A stretch of 64,000 nucleotides of DNA from an uncultured Flavobacteriales bacterium. Lineage in GTDB: Bacteria > Bacteroidota > Bacteroidia > Flavobacteriales_D > Crocinitomicaceae. Below, one piece after another: positions 35,157 to 44,165 of this stretch. Numbering within the stretch: the stretch's first letter is position 1; each line of letters opens with the position of its first letter. Made by a program: the position numbers and the translations under genes. The stretch spans positions 71,885 through 135,884 of the forward strand of contig CALEIK010000015.1 of assembly GCA_937876195.1 (NCBI GenBank), given 5' to 3'. The notes under the pieces were generated by a model that searched no databases, had not been told where the DNA came from, and worked only from the letters and a program-made list of their open reading frames with translations.

Positions 35157-36045
35157 GTTGTTGTTGTTTTAATTCATCCAAATTCTTCGGTACTTCGCGT
35201 TTCCATCGTTTGTGTGACCAGAGCCAATAAGCGGGCGCAGCTTTAATTTCATCTTCCAGCAGTTGCGTGTGTCTTTCGGTAATTTCGCCCCATTTCATCG
35301 TTTTGGGTGTTTCAGTAATCAATGTCAATTCCATGCTGTATTTTCCACGTTTCACTTTACGCAAGGCATAAAACACGACCGCGTAATCCAATTGGTGTGC
35401 CATGATTTCTGTCCCAAACAGCACAGCAGTATCTTGATTCAAAAACCTTGTCCAGTAGCTTTTTAATGAGTCACCAGGCGATTGATCAGAAAGGACAAGC
35501 ACAGATTTACATTCATCTTCCCGCGCTTTCAATTCCTGCTTGTAATTTTTTGAGTGAATGACCTTCATGCCAAATCGTGAACGGCGTTGATTCACTTTCT
35601 TGTCCCAGAATTTAGACGTCATCGGCATGCCAATTCCCAATGCGCTGTGTTCAAAGAAAAGCGCTTGCGACAGAATGACCCATTCCCAATTGTTGTAATG
35701 CCCAGAAACGAGCAGAACATTTTTTTTCTTGGTATACAAATCCTGCATTACATCAGGATTCACAACAGAAATTCGTTTGGTGAGTTCTTCTTTGGACATG
35801 CTCAATCCTTTGACGCTCTCTGCCAATAATTGTGTTAGGTGACGGTAAAATTGCCGTTTGATTCGTCTATGTTCGGTAGGAGATTTATCAGGAAAACTGC
35901 GTTGAATGTTTTGTTCGATGATGCTTTTGCGGTAGGGAATTACTGAAATGAGTAAGAGGTAGAAAAAGTCGGTAAAAACATACAAAACGCCCAAAGGCAA
36001 GTAGGAGAGAGGAATCACGAAGATGTAGTAAGCAACTTTCCCCAT
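35125..36045 (-). CDS. LpxL/HtrB-like lipid A acyltransferase
   Basis: A 306-residue lysophospholipid acyltransferase of the lipid A late acyltransferase family, adding a secondary acyl chain to lipid A at the inner membrane. It has an N-terminal membrane segment (about 5-35) and the catalytic SGHYNNWEW (H-x4-E). SDQSPGDS is the second conserved block. Length is typical. It is 1 nt downstream of rarA and overlaps the BNR-repeat gene. Confidence 0.92.
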   Translation of the reverse strand: MGKVAYYIFVIPLSYLPLGVLYVFTDFFYLLLISVIPYRKSIIEQNIQRSFPDKSPTEHRRIKRQFYRHLTQLLAESVKGLSMSKEELTKRISVVNPDVMQDLYTKKKNVLLVSGHYNNWEWVILSQALFFEHSALGIGMPMTSKFWDKKVNQRRSRFGMKVIHSKNYKQELKAREDECKSVLVLSDQSPGDSLKSYWTRFLNQDTAVLFGTEIMAHQLDYAVVFYALRKVKRGKYSMELTLITETPKTMKWGEITERHTQLLEDEIKAAPAYWLWSHKRWKREVPKNLDELKQQQREQFNQKFGN

Positions 36046-36046
36046 G

Positions 36047-37327
36047 CTATTTCGTGTATTTTGTTCCCCACAAACGTTCGATGTTCGCTTCGATTTCTTT
36101 TTCTTTTGGACTGCTGCCGGCCTGAAAGAAGTTGGTTCCGTTGACTTCTTCTGGGAGAAAATCCTGTTGCGCGAAGTTCCCAGGGAAATCGTGCGAGTAC
36201 AAGTATCCTTTTCCGTAACCTAAATCCTTCATCAATTTTGTCGGTGCGTTCCGCAAGGGGAGTGGTACGCCGAGATTCCCCGTTTCTTTCACCAATTGTT
36301 GTGCACGGTTAATTGCCATATACGCCGCATTTCCTTTCGGTGAAGCAGCGAGGTACAACGTACATTGTGCAAGTATAATCCGCGCTTCGGGCCATCCAAC
36401 CGATTGAATCGCTTGAAATGTATTGTTTGCCATCAGCAATGCGTTTGGATTTGCCAGTCCGATATCTTCTGATGCGGAAATAATCAAACGTCGCGCGATG
36501 AATTTAGGATCTTCACCACCTTCGACCATGCGTGCCAACCAATACACAGCTGCATTCGGGTCGCTTCCACGAATGGATTTGATAAACGCCGAAATGATGT
36601 CGTAATGCTGTTCTCCGTCTTTGTCGTACATCGCAATGGACTGCTGTGCGCTTTGCATCACCAATTCATCCGTGATTACGATCTTATCTGAATTAAATGT
36701 TCCGACAATGATTTCAAATATGTTCAATAATTTACGTGCATCACCACCAGAAATAGCGAGCAATGCATTCGTTTCCTTCAGTTCAATCTTTTTCTTTTTC
36801 AGTTGTACATCTTCTGCAATCGCTGAAGTGAGAATCTCTAGCAACGATTCCTTGGTGTGCTCCTTCAATGTGTAGACTTGACAGCGAGAGAGTAATGCCG
36901 AAATCACTTCAAACGATGGATTTTCGGTTGTCGCACCAATCAGCGTGACAATTCCCTTTTCGACCGCGCCTAGCAATGAATCTTGTTGTGCTTTTGAAAA
37001 GCGATGGATCTCATCAATGAAGAGCAATGTCCCAGATTGCTGAAACATTCCCGCCGTTTCGACTTTCTGAATCACTTCTCTGACATCCTTAACCCCCGAA
37101 GAAATCGCCGACAAGGTATGAAATGGACGTTTTAAATGATGTGCAATCAAATGTGCTAAGGTCGTTTTTCCAACACCCGGTGGACCCCAGAAAATCATCG
37201 AGGGAATCATTCCTGCATCCAAATTCAAGCGCAATGAGGCTCCCTTCTTCAAAAGATGGTCTTGTCCCTTGTACTCATCAAGTGTTTTGGGGCGCATTCT
37301 CTCGGCTAATGGAGCATTAATACTCAT
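36047..37327 (-). CDS. rarA: Replication-associated recombination protein A (RarA/MgsA)
   Basis: A 426-residue AAA+ ATPase that acts at stalled replication forks. The clamp-loader-like core shows Walker A FWGPPGVGKTTLA, Walker B LLFIDEIHRF and sensor 1 IGATTENPSFE. The MgsA-specific C-terminus includes WLARMVEGGEDPKFIARRL and APTKLMKDLGYGKGY. Length is normal. It heads a six-gene operon otherwise devoted to envelope and sugar functions. A near-consensus box TATCTTTA (minus strand, 37355-37362) lies 27 nt before the ATG. Confidence 0.96.
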   Translation of the reverse strand: MSINAPLAERMRPKTLDEYKGQDHLLKKGASLRLNLDAGMIPSMIFWGPPGVGKTTLAHLIAHHLKRPFHTLSAISSGVKDVREVIQKVETAGMFQQSGTLLFIDEIHRFSKAQQDSLLGAVEKGIVTLIGATTENPSFEVISALLSRCQVYTLKEHTKESLLEILTSAIAEDVQLKKKKIELKETNALLAISGGDARKLLNIFEIIVGTFNSDKIVITDELVMQSAQQSIAMYDKDGEQHYDIISAFIKSIRGSDPNAAVYWLARMVEGGEDPKFIARRLIISASEDIGLANPNALLMANNTFQAIQSVGWPEARIILAQCTLYLAASPKGNAAYMAINRAQQLVKETGNLGVPLPLRNAPTKLMKDLGYGKGYLYSHDFPGNFAQQDFLPEEVNGTNFFQAGSSPKEKEIEANIERLWGTKYTK

Positions 37328-37386
37328 GCAATGAATTTCAATATTAAGTGAATGTAAAGATAGAAATTAATGGATTATAAGACTAT

Positions 37387-37463
37387 AAGACTAAAAGATT
37401 CAAGATGAAAGACCCGATCTTTTGAAGTATTGAGTCCTACAGTCTTGGATCTTGTATTCTTGA
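37387..37463. repeat. Intergenic inverted-repeat element, copy 3
   Basis: 37393-37413 is complementary to 37442-37462 at about 15 of 21 positions. It shares AAGACTAAAAGA (37387-37398) exactly with copy 2. GAGTCCTACAGTCTT (37432-37446), read on the other strand, matches 13 of 15 bases of copy 1. It sits between yqgE and rarA. Confidence 0.6.
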
Positions 37464-37470
37464 CTCTAAA

Positions 37471-38049
37471 CTAATTATCCGATGGGTTTTTAGGAAATTT
37501 CGCCATGATCTTGAATTTCCCGCCCATTTTCTCCATGATTTTCTTCCAGATATCCTTGCTTGAGGTGTCTAAAATGTATTTCTCGGGAATTTTATTGAGG
37601 ATGACCCATGATTTTTCGTTGATTTCTTGCTGCAATTGATCTTGTGACCAGCCTGAGTAGCCAATAAAAAATCGAATTTTCTCTGCTTTTTTTGGTTGTT
37701 CTGTCAACAATGTTTTCACTGCTTCAAAGTCACCACCGATGTACAAACCATTCGCTGTTGGAATGCTGTTCGGAATTTCTTCACCAAGCGCGTGAATGTA
37801 AAAGAGGTTGGAGGTGTCAACCGGTCCACCTAAGCTAATTTTGGTGTTTATCGTAGGGAATCCATCAATGACCTCTGAAATTTGATTTGTGATGTACTTG
37901 TTGAGTACAAAGCCATAACTCCCTTCTTCGGAGTGGTCGCATAAAAATATCACCGAACGCGAAAAGTAATCGTCATTCATGAATGGCTCAGAGATGAGAA
38001 CACCTCCAGGGGTTAAGTCGTTGCTATTTTCGAAACTAAAATCAATCAA
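37471..38049 (-). CDS. YqgE/AlgH family protein
   Basis: A 192-residue YqgE/AlgH protein (UPF0301, PF02622), function unresolved. The conserved start GGVLISEPFMNDDYFSRSV, then EEGSYGFVLNKY, and IGYSGWSQDQLQQEI in the C-terminal half are all recognisable. No ATG gives the expected N-terminus; the start is most likely TTG at 38049. It lies 20 nt downstream of lptD and is probably cotranscribed with it. Confidence 0.92.
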   Translation of the reverse strand: MIDFSFENSNDLTPGGVLISEPFMNDDYFSRSVIFLCDHSEEGSYGFVLNKYITNQISEVIDGFPTINTKISLGGPVDTSNLFYIHALGEEIPNSIPTANGLYIGGDFEAVKTLLTEQPKKAEKIRFFIGYSGWSQDQLQQEINEKSWVILNKIPEKYILDTSSKDIWKKIMEKMGGKFKIMAKFPKNPSDN

Positions 38050-38069
38050 ATCGTCTTCAAGATAATAAA

Positions 38070-40598
38070 TTATAAGAATATGGGTGGTTTTCTGATGTCA
38101 ATTTTTGCGTCCTTGAACAATTGGGAGGTGGAGCGGATACTGAACAGAAAACTCTTATTTCCGCCAATGGGTACCCAATTAAACGAAAGTGCCCAGCAGT
38201 GCATGTCTCTTGTCAATGCAAATCGCGCGTTGGTTGCTCTCTTTTCTTTGAGGTCAAAACTTATGTTTCCAACCACTTTCCAGCGTTTGGTGAAGCTTAA
38301 ATCACCGTCCAATACCAATGTTTGTACTTGTGTCCATCTGTCTGGATTGAACGTGCTGATATTTCGATTCGCGTTAATCGTGTAAACATGAGATAGCGTT
38401 GCTTTCCACGGAATATCGAAATTCACAACCCGTTCTGGATACAGCATGAAATACTCGTAATCGGCATTCCAATTGGTCTCAATGTCCTGGATGGTGTTGG
38501 CTAATTTTTCGCGACTTTGCTTCGAAGTAATGGTCAACGTTGTTGAAAGCGAGTTGGTGATAAATCGCCCTAGCCGTCCATTTCCGTTGATGGCGTAATC
38601 ACCCAATGTAGCACCCGTTGAATCGACCCAATTGTACGGAGAAAAGCTTGAACTAGCAACAAAGTTAAGCCATTGTACTGGACTGATACGGAGATTGATA
38701 CGAATATCAGATAAATTCATTGAGTCTTTTAGTAAATCGTACGATCCATTGAAGGAAAGTGCATCGATGATCCGCGTTTTTTTGAATCCAGTAATGGTGT
38801 CTTTGTCCGATTTTCGCTTCAATTCAAACGTATTGTTGAAACCAAATGTCAACAATGCTTGATCGTTCACAACGCCACTGGTGTATGCACTCCGTTCGAA
38901 AGGTGAATAGGTGACAGGAGCCATGTTCACGCCCACACTATCCGTGATTAACTTGTTCAATGCGGGAACATACGAAAAGCCAAATGAAGGTGTGAGAACA
39001 TGTCTCAGAAGTGTTTGTCGCTTGCCAATGAATTTATAATAACTGTACAGTGCTGTGGTGACTTGCGCATTCATGGATAAGCTGTGTGCCATACCGAATT
39101 CACCAGTGGTGTCCGTAATCGTTGTGTTGTTGACCGCGTCGTACGACTTGCGCACTTGCTGGAAGTTCATCCGATTTCCATAGTTGACAGAAGGCGTTAA
39201 TTTCCACGTATTTTTAAAGAATCCAGCAGTGGTTTGAAGGGTCATCGTTTGATTCATTCCATTCATGTACTGATTTCCGATTCCTGCAAAATCTCCTCGT
39301 GAAAGCAATGAATCGCCAAACTCAGATTTGTTGATGCCTTCAAAATTATAGCTGATCCCGATCCGCGAAATCACGTCTTTCATTGCGCCCGTTCCACTGA
39401 CTACATTTTTAAAAGGGAAAAAACGTGTAACGTTGACGTTGACAGATGGACTTGTCAGCGATATGTTTTTAGACAACGAGTTTTGCCGCAACGAAATTTT
39501 CATTCCTGCAGTGATTGGCTTCCCAGGGAAATAGCGATTCAAGTTGATATCGGAATACAGCGTATTGTTGAAGTATTGCTCATTCAGAGGATCCAAATCA
39601 TTTTTCGTGGTGTTGTCAGAGACAAAGTTAACGTTGGACGAGAAATTCCAGTAGGGACTTGCTTTCGTGTCTTGACGATGGTTCCATTGTATGTTTAGTT
39701 TATTCCTGTTCGTATTCGTCGGGAATCCAGAGCGAAATTGCTGAAACCCAAAATCCAAATCACCTCTAAATTTATACCGCTTCGCATATTCTGTGAGGTT
39801 GCGCAGTCCCCATGTTCCGCGACTGTACAAACTGCCGTAAATGGTGGTTTGAAGTCGATCGTTGAAAGGTATGTAATAACCCAAATCCTGCAGTCCAAAT
39901 CCATATTGCGATGTTGGAACGATTTGAGGAAAAACAAACCCAGAAGTGCGATCTTCCGATTGAGGAATAACAATAAAAGGCAAGCCAAGTGGGGTAGGCA
40001 CACCTTTGATCCAAAGATTCATTGGTCCTGAAACAATGCGTTTTTCTGGGACCATGACGGCACGTGACAGTTGAAAGTGGTAATGAGGATCTGGTAGGTC
40101 ACACGTCGTAAACCGTCCTCTCAAAAAGTGAATTTCTTCATTTGTGTGGCGCTTCGCGATTTCCATGTACAAATAATTCTCATCCTGTTTAATGGCTACC
40201 TCTTCAATATATCCTTTCTTGGTTTCAGTGTTGTAGCGAATGGCGGATGCGTTCATAACATCTTTTCCGTCAGAAAATTCGGGCAATTGCACACGGTTTG
40301 AATCTTCGTCATAACTGTAGCGGGCATAGACTTCGTTTTTTGCTAAATCAATGAGGATGTACCCAGCTTTCAACTTAATTTCACCATTATCGACTTTTGC
40401 TTCGTTGAAAAGATGCACTTGTTGATTCTTCACATCCATGTAGATGGAATCCTTTGCACTGTAGATCACGGGTTGCTCAATAGCAGAATCGTCCATGTAA
40501 AGCGTGTCTACTTTTTGCCCATAGCTTTGAAGCGAAAGAAACATTATTAACAATGTCAAGGGCAAAACTAGATGTATGGTACACTTTTTGAACAACAA
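38070..40598 (-). CDS. lptD: LPS assembly outer-membrane protein LptD
   Basis: An 842-residue outer-membrane protein that inserts lipopolysaccharide into the outer leaflet. After the signal peptide (ending QSYGQ) comes the periplasmic OstA/LptA-like jellyroll (about 40-170), with FLRGRFTTCDLPDPHYHF and the conserved LPFIVIPQSEDRTSGFVFP. The rest is a long beta barrel rich in aromatic and Asn residues. The translation start is TTG (40598). A -7 box at 40638-40645 faces leftward, almost touching the amidase promoter. Confidence 0.9.
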   Translation of the reverse strand: MLFKKCTIHLVLPLTLLIMFLSLQSYGQKVDTLYMDDSAIEQPVIYSAKDSIYMDVKNQQVHLFNEAKVDNGEIKLKAGYILIDLAKNEVYARYSYDEDSNRVQLPEFSDGKDVMNASAIRYNTETKKGYIEEVAIKQDENYLYMEIAKRHTNEEIHFLRGRFTTCDLPDPHYHFQLSRAVMVPEKRIVSGPMNLWIKGVPTPLGLPFIVIPQSEDRTSGFVFPQIVPTSQYGFGLQDLGYYIPFNDRLQTTIYGSLYSRGTWGLRNLTEYAKRYKFRGDLDFGFQQFRSGFPTNTNRNKLNIQWNHRQDTKASPYWNFSSNVNFVSDNTTKNDLDPLNEQYFNNTLYSDINLNRYFPGKPITAGMKISLRQNSLSKNISLTSPSVNVNVTRFFPFKNVVSGTGAMKDVISRIGISYNFEGINKSEFGDSLLSRGDFAGIGNQYMNGMNQTMTLQTTAGFFKNTWKLTPSVNYGNRMNFQQVRKSYDAVNNTTITDTTGEFGMAHSLSMNAQVTTALYSYYKFIGKRQTLLRHVLTPSFGFSYVPALNKLITDSVGVNMAPVTYSPFERSAYTSGVVNDQALLTFGFNNTFELKRKSDKDTITGFKKTRIIDALSFNGSYDLLKDSMNLSDIRINLRISPVQWLNFVASSSFSPYNWVDSTGATLGDYAINGNGRLGRFITNSLSTTLTITSKQSREKLANTIQDIETNWNADYEYFMLYPERVVNFDIPWKATLSHVYTINANRNISTFNPDRWTQVQTLVLDGDLSFTKRWKVVGNISFDLKEKRATNARFALTRDMHCWALSFNWVPIGGNKSFLFSIRSTSQLFKDAKIDIRKPPIFL

Positions 40599-40637
40599 TT
40601 TCGTGTTATTTTTGTTTGTCTGACGCTTTTAACGAAG

Positions 40638-40645
40638 CAAAACTA
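40638..40645 (-). promoter_or_regulatory. -7 box TAGTTTTG for lptD-yqgE
   Basis: Exact TAnnTTTG on the minus strand, 39 nt before the lptD start. It is separated by only 7 bp from the divergent amidase box (40653-40660). Confidence 0.5.
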
Positions 40646-40652
40646 TTAAAAT

Positions 40653-40660
40653 TACGTTTG
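40653..40660 (+). promoter_or_regulatory. -7 box TACGTTTG for the amidase operon
   Basis: Exact TAnnTTTG, ending 5 nt before the amidase ATG at 40666, which predicts a leaderless transcript. Confidence 0.55.
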
Positions 40661-40665
40661 ATTCG

Positions 40666-41799
40666 ATGGAAAAAAAGAAGGAGCTCAACAGATTTTATGC
40701 CATTATTGCTATGATTCTGTTGATGGGTGTGCAATTTAGTTATGCACAACCCGATGAGAGTGGGTTTGCAGCAATAAAAACGGTCGTTATTGACGCTGGT
40801 CATGGTGGTAAAGACCCTGGGTGCCATGGTGCTTCGGCGCAAGAAAAGCATGTATGTTTATCGATGGCATTGATGTTAGGCGATATGATCAAGAAAAACT
40901 ATCCAGATATCAAAGTGGTGTACACCCGTGACAAAGATGTTTTTGTCGAGCTGGGTGAGCGCGCAAAGATTGCCAATCAAAACAACGCGGATCTATTCAT
41001 TTGTATTCACGCGAATGCAGCAAGTCCGCAGGCGTATGGCACCGAGACATACGTGCTAGGTTTGCACCGAACTGAATCACAACAACAAGTGGCAGAAAGA
41101 GAGAACTCCATTATCCACTTAGAGGATGACGGAGGAGCGAAGTACAAGGATTTTGATATGTCGCCCGATGCAATTATAGCGCGACAAATTCAATTAAGCG
41201 TGTTCCTTGACCAATCGATTAATTTTGCTTCTAAGTTGCAGTATGAATTTAAGACGATCGGTCGCCATGACAGAGGTGTGAAGCAAGCAGGATTCCTTGT
41301 GCTCTATAAAACCACGATGCCCAGTGTGTTAATAGAAACTGGTTTTTTGACAAATCCAACGGAAGAGAAATTTTTAGCATCGCCTGAGACGCAGCGGGTT
41401 ATGGCAAATTCAATGTTTACAGCCTTTAAGAAGTACAAAAATGAGCTGGAGGGCATTGAAGGGGAAACCGAAAAATCAACAAATGTTATCAACAATGTTG
41501 AAGACAAAAATACCACCGATATCTCCAAAAGTGATCAAGTCATTTTTAGAGTTCAGATCGAAACATCAGAAAAGCGCGTGTCTCTGACTGACCCTAAATT
41601 CAAGGGGTATACGGTAAATGAATACCAGCAAGATGGCCTGTACAAATACACGATTGGGCAGTTTCCAAACAATTTCGATGAGGCGAATGCAATGAAAAAT
41701 AAACTCCGTGAAAGCGGTTTTCAACATGCATTTGTTGTTGCATTCCTTCAAAATGAAAGGATTAATTTGCAAAAAGCTATTAAATTAGCAGAAAATTAA
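40666..41799 (+). CDS. N-acetylmuramoyl-L-alanine amidase with SPOR-like tail
   Basis: A 377-residue exported zinc amidase (Amidase_3, AmiC-like) that cuts the peptide from murein glycan. The signal peptide ends in QFSYAQ. Zinc ligands and catalytic residues lie in VVIDAGHGGKDPGCHG, FICIHANAA and VLIETGFLTNPTEE. The C-terminal stretch (about 290-360, FRVQIETSEKRV then YKYTIGQFPNNFDEANAMK) looks like a SPOR or similar septal-murein binding domain. It heads a six-gene rightward cluster. Confidence 0.93.
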   Translation: MEKKKELNRFYAIIAMILLMGVQFSYAQPDESGFAAIKTVVIDAGHGGKDPGCHGASAQEKHVCLSMALMLGDMIKKNYPDIKVVYTRDKDVFVELGERAKIANQNNADLFICIHANAASPQAYGTETYVLGLHRTESQQQVAERENSIIHLEDDGGAKYKDFDMSPDAIIARQIQLSVFLDQSINFASKLQYEFKTIGRHDRGVKQAGFLVLYKTTMPSVLIETGFLTNPTEEKFLASPETQRVMANSMFTAFKKYKNELEGIEGETEKSTNVINNVEDKNTTDISKSDQVIFRVQIETSEKRVSLTDPKFKGYTVNEYQQDGLYKYTIGQFPNNFDEANAMKNKLRESGFQHAFVVAFLQNERINLQKAIKLAEN

Positions 41800-41803
41800 T
41801 GTT

Positions 41804-42838
41804 TTGAAGATATCTAAAGAAATAATTACTGGTTTAATAACTGTTGCCGCAATAGCACTATTGGTGGCCGGGGTTAATTTTTTGAAAGGCAATAGTTTTT
41901 TAGGAGGAGATGAAGAGTACTACGCTTACTTTTCAAATTCTGGTCAGCTGGCACCATCGAGTCCAGTAACACTCAACGGCGTTGTAGTTGGGCGTGTCTT
42001 GAGTGTTGAGTTTACACCAGGAAATCCACCTGATAAAGCGGTAAAAATTGTATTCAATATCCAAGAAGAGAAGGTGAAGATTCCAAAAGGATCTGTGGTG
42101 CAAATTGGTTCGTTGGACTTGTTTAACAAAGGAATCTTGCTGCAATTCAATACTGATCTTTCCAAGGGATACCATAAATCTGGAGACGAATTGATTGGTT
42201 CTGTGGCCTTGGATATGGTAACGCAAGTGAAAGACTATGCGGATCCCATCAGCCAAAAAGTTCAAGCCATGATGACTTCCATCGATAAAATGGTCAACAA
42301 CGTTAGTGCCTTTTGGGATACCACAGCGACATCAGAACTTGAAGGTAGTTTAAAGGAAATAAAAATAGCGATCAAACGCTTCGGGAATGCTGCCGAGGAA
42401 ATAGAATCAATGGTTGCTGATGAGCGTATAAAATTGAGTCGTATTCTTTCCAATGTCGAAGAAATCACCGCGAACTTGAAGAGAAGTAACGAGCAGGTAA
42501 AAGCGATTGTTGGTAACGTAGAGAAGATTACTGATGACTTGGTGACAGCGGATTTCAAAGGGGTGATTAGCAATGCAAAAACAACGTTAGGATCCATCAA
42601 TGATGTGCTGGATCAAGCGAAATCTGGAGAGGGTACTTTGGGTAAACTACTTGGAGATGAGCAACTTTACAATGAATTGGTTAAATCGAATCAAGAGCTT
42701 CAGAATTTGGTCAACGATATTCAATTGCATCCAGAGCGTTACATTCACTTCTCAGTGATGGGGGCAAAAACAAAAGGCGTTCCATTGACTTCTAGCGAGG
42801 AAAAGAAACTTAGAAATTTACTTGATTCCATCCCATAA
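41804..42838 (+). CDS. MlaD/MCE family lipid transport protein
   Basis: A 344-residue MCE-domain protein, the periplasmic substrate-binding part of a phospholipid transport system between inner and outer membranes. An N-terminal helix (about 5-25) anchors it, then the MCE domain (about 37-115: YYAYFSNSGQLAPSSPVTLNG, GSLDLFNKGILLQF). A long coiled-coil tail follows (about 140-300). The start is TTG 4 nt after the amidase stop; the encoded MKISKEIITGLITV matches the usual N-terminus of Bacteroidota homologues, so TTG is well supported. The partner MlaE/MlaF genes are not in the window. Confidence 0.92.
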   Translation: MKISKEIITGLITVAAIALLVAGVNFLKGNSFLGGDEEYYAYFSNSGQLAPSSPVTLNGVVVGRVLSVEFTPGNPPDKAVKIVFNIQEEKVKIPKGSVVQIGSLDLFNKGILLQFNTDLSKGYHKSGDELIGSVALDMVTQVKDYADPISQKVQAMMTSIDKMVNNVSAFWDTTATSELEGSLKEIKIAIKRFGNAAEEIESMVADERIKLSRILSNVEEITANLKRSNEQVKAIVGNVEKITDDLVTADFKGVISNAKTTLGSINDVLDQAKSGEGTLGKLLGDEQLYNELVKSNQELQNLVNDIQLHPERYIHFSVMGAKTKGVPLTSSEEKKLRNLLDSIP

Positions 42839-42851
42839 TTAAACGACTTAA

Positions 42852-44165
42852 ATGATTTCATCCATCCTTTTTAGTGTCTTACTGATTGTTGGCTTTGGCT
42901 TTTTTACTTGGAATGTATTAAAAGTAAGAAGCAACATCCGTCTTGGGAGAGATGTACAACGCAACGATAAAAAATCAGAGCGAATCAAAACAATGCTTTT
43001 GGTGGCTTTTGGTCAACGCAAGATGTTTACTCGGATCGTCCCAGCATTGCTGCATTTGATGATTTATGCTGCCTTCATGATTACGCAGATTGAATTGATT
43101 GAGATCTTTGTTGATGGTGTAAGTGGTTCACATCGCGTATTTAAAGATGCGCTAGGTGGATTTTATACATTCATCATCAGCTTTATTGAAATTCTTTCAC
43201 TTTTAGCACTTGTTGCAACGGTGATTTTCCTCTCACGTAGAAATTTGATCAAACTTCCTCGCTTGAACATGAGCGAAATGAAGGGGTGGCCAAAAATGGA
43301 CGCCAACATGATTCTTTTTATGGAAATTATTCTCGTTTCATGCATTTTCACCATGAATGGAGCAGATGAAGTGATGCACCTTGCTGCCACAGGCGAATCG
43401 TATGGTTTTGCCGTGAGTAGCACCCTTGGACCGTTGTTGTTCGATGGAATGAGTCTTGAAGCACTTCAAAATTTAGAGCGTATTGGTTGGTGGGGACACA
43501 TCATCATGGTTTTTGCATTTATGAATTACTTACCATACTCTAAGCACTTCCATATTTTCTTGGCATTTCCGAATACATACTATTCAAACCTAGAGAAGAA
43601 AGGGAAGTTTACAAACATGGAGGCGGTGACCAAAGAGGTGAAGTTGATGATGGATCCAAGTGCTGATCCGTTTGCTGCACCAGCAGAAGGTGAGGGGGAA
43701 CCACAGCGATTTGGAGCCAAAGACGTGACTGATTTGACCTGGAAAAATTTATTGGACAGCTATACTTGTACAGAATGTGGTCGTTGCACATCTGTTTGTC
43801 CAGCGAACATTACAGGAAAACTATTGTCACCTAGAAAAATCATGATGGACACGCGTGACCGTTTGGAAGAAGTAGGAGACAATATTCGCAAGCACGGGAA
43901 AGATCATGTGGATGGGAAAAGTTTGTTAGGCGATTACATCAAGGAAGAAGAACTTTGGGCTTGTACATCGTGTAATGCGTGTGTGCAGGAATGCCCTGTC
44001 AACATTGATCCACTTGCAATTATTATTGACTTGAGACGATTTTTAGTCATGGAGGAATCAAAAGTTCCCACCGAATTGGCTGGAATGTTAACGAATATAG
44101 AGAACAACGGAGCACCTTGGCAATTTAGTCAGGCAGACCGTTTAAACTGGGCGAATGAAGACTGA
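42852..44165 (+). CDS. Membrane Fe-S oxidoreductase subunit (heterodisulfide reductase-like)
   Basis: A 437-residue protein with about five N-terminal membrane helices and a C-terminal ferredoxin-like part holding two [4Fe-4S] motifs, CTECGRCTSVCP and CTSCNACVQECP. This layout matches HdrC/DsrM-like or GlpC-like subunits that pass electrons between a quinone pool and a CCG-domain partner, here the gene at 44584-45372. Bacteroidota carry this pair widely, but the electron donor is not known. It overlaps the HAD gene by 11 nt. Confidence 0.88.
   Translation: MISSILFSVLLIVGFGFFTWNVLKVRSNIRLGRDVQRNDKKSERIKTMLLVAFGQRKMFTRIVPALLHLMIYAAFMITQIELIEIFVDGVSGSHRVFKDALGGFYTFIISFIEILSLLALVATVIFLSRRNLIKLPRLNMSEMKGWPKMDANMILFMEIILVSCIFTMNGADEVMHLAATGESYGFAVSSTLGPLLFDGMSLEALQNLERIGWWGHIIMVFAFMNYLPYSKHFHIFLAFPNTYYSNLEKKGKFTNMEAVTKEVKLMMDPSADPFAAPAEGEGEPQRFGAKDVTDLTWKNLLDSYTCTECGRCTSVCPANITGKLLSPRKIMMDTRDRLEEVGDNIRKHGKDHVDGKSLLGDYIKEEELWACTSCNACVQECPVNIDPLAIIIDLRRFLVMEESKVPTELAGMLTNIENNGAPWQFSQADRLNWANED

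Noticed and set aside
39483..40031. Antisense ORFs inside lptD and many similar ones across the window
   Set aside because: They are short shadows of real genes on the other strand, with no recognisable domains, signal peptides or promoters.
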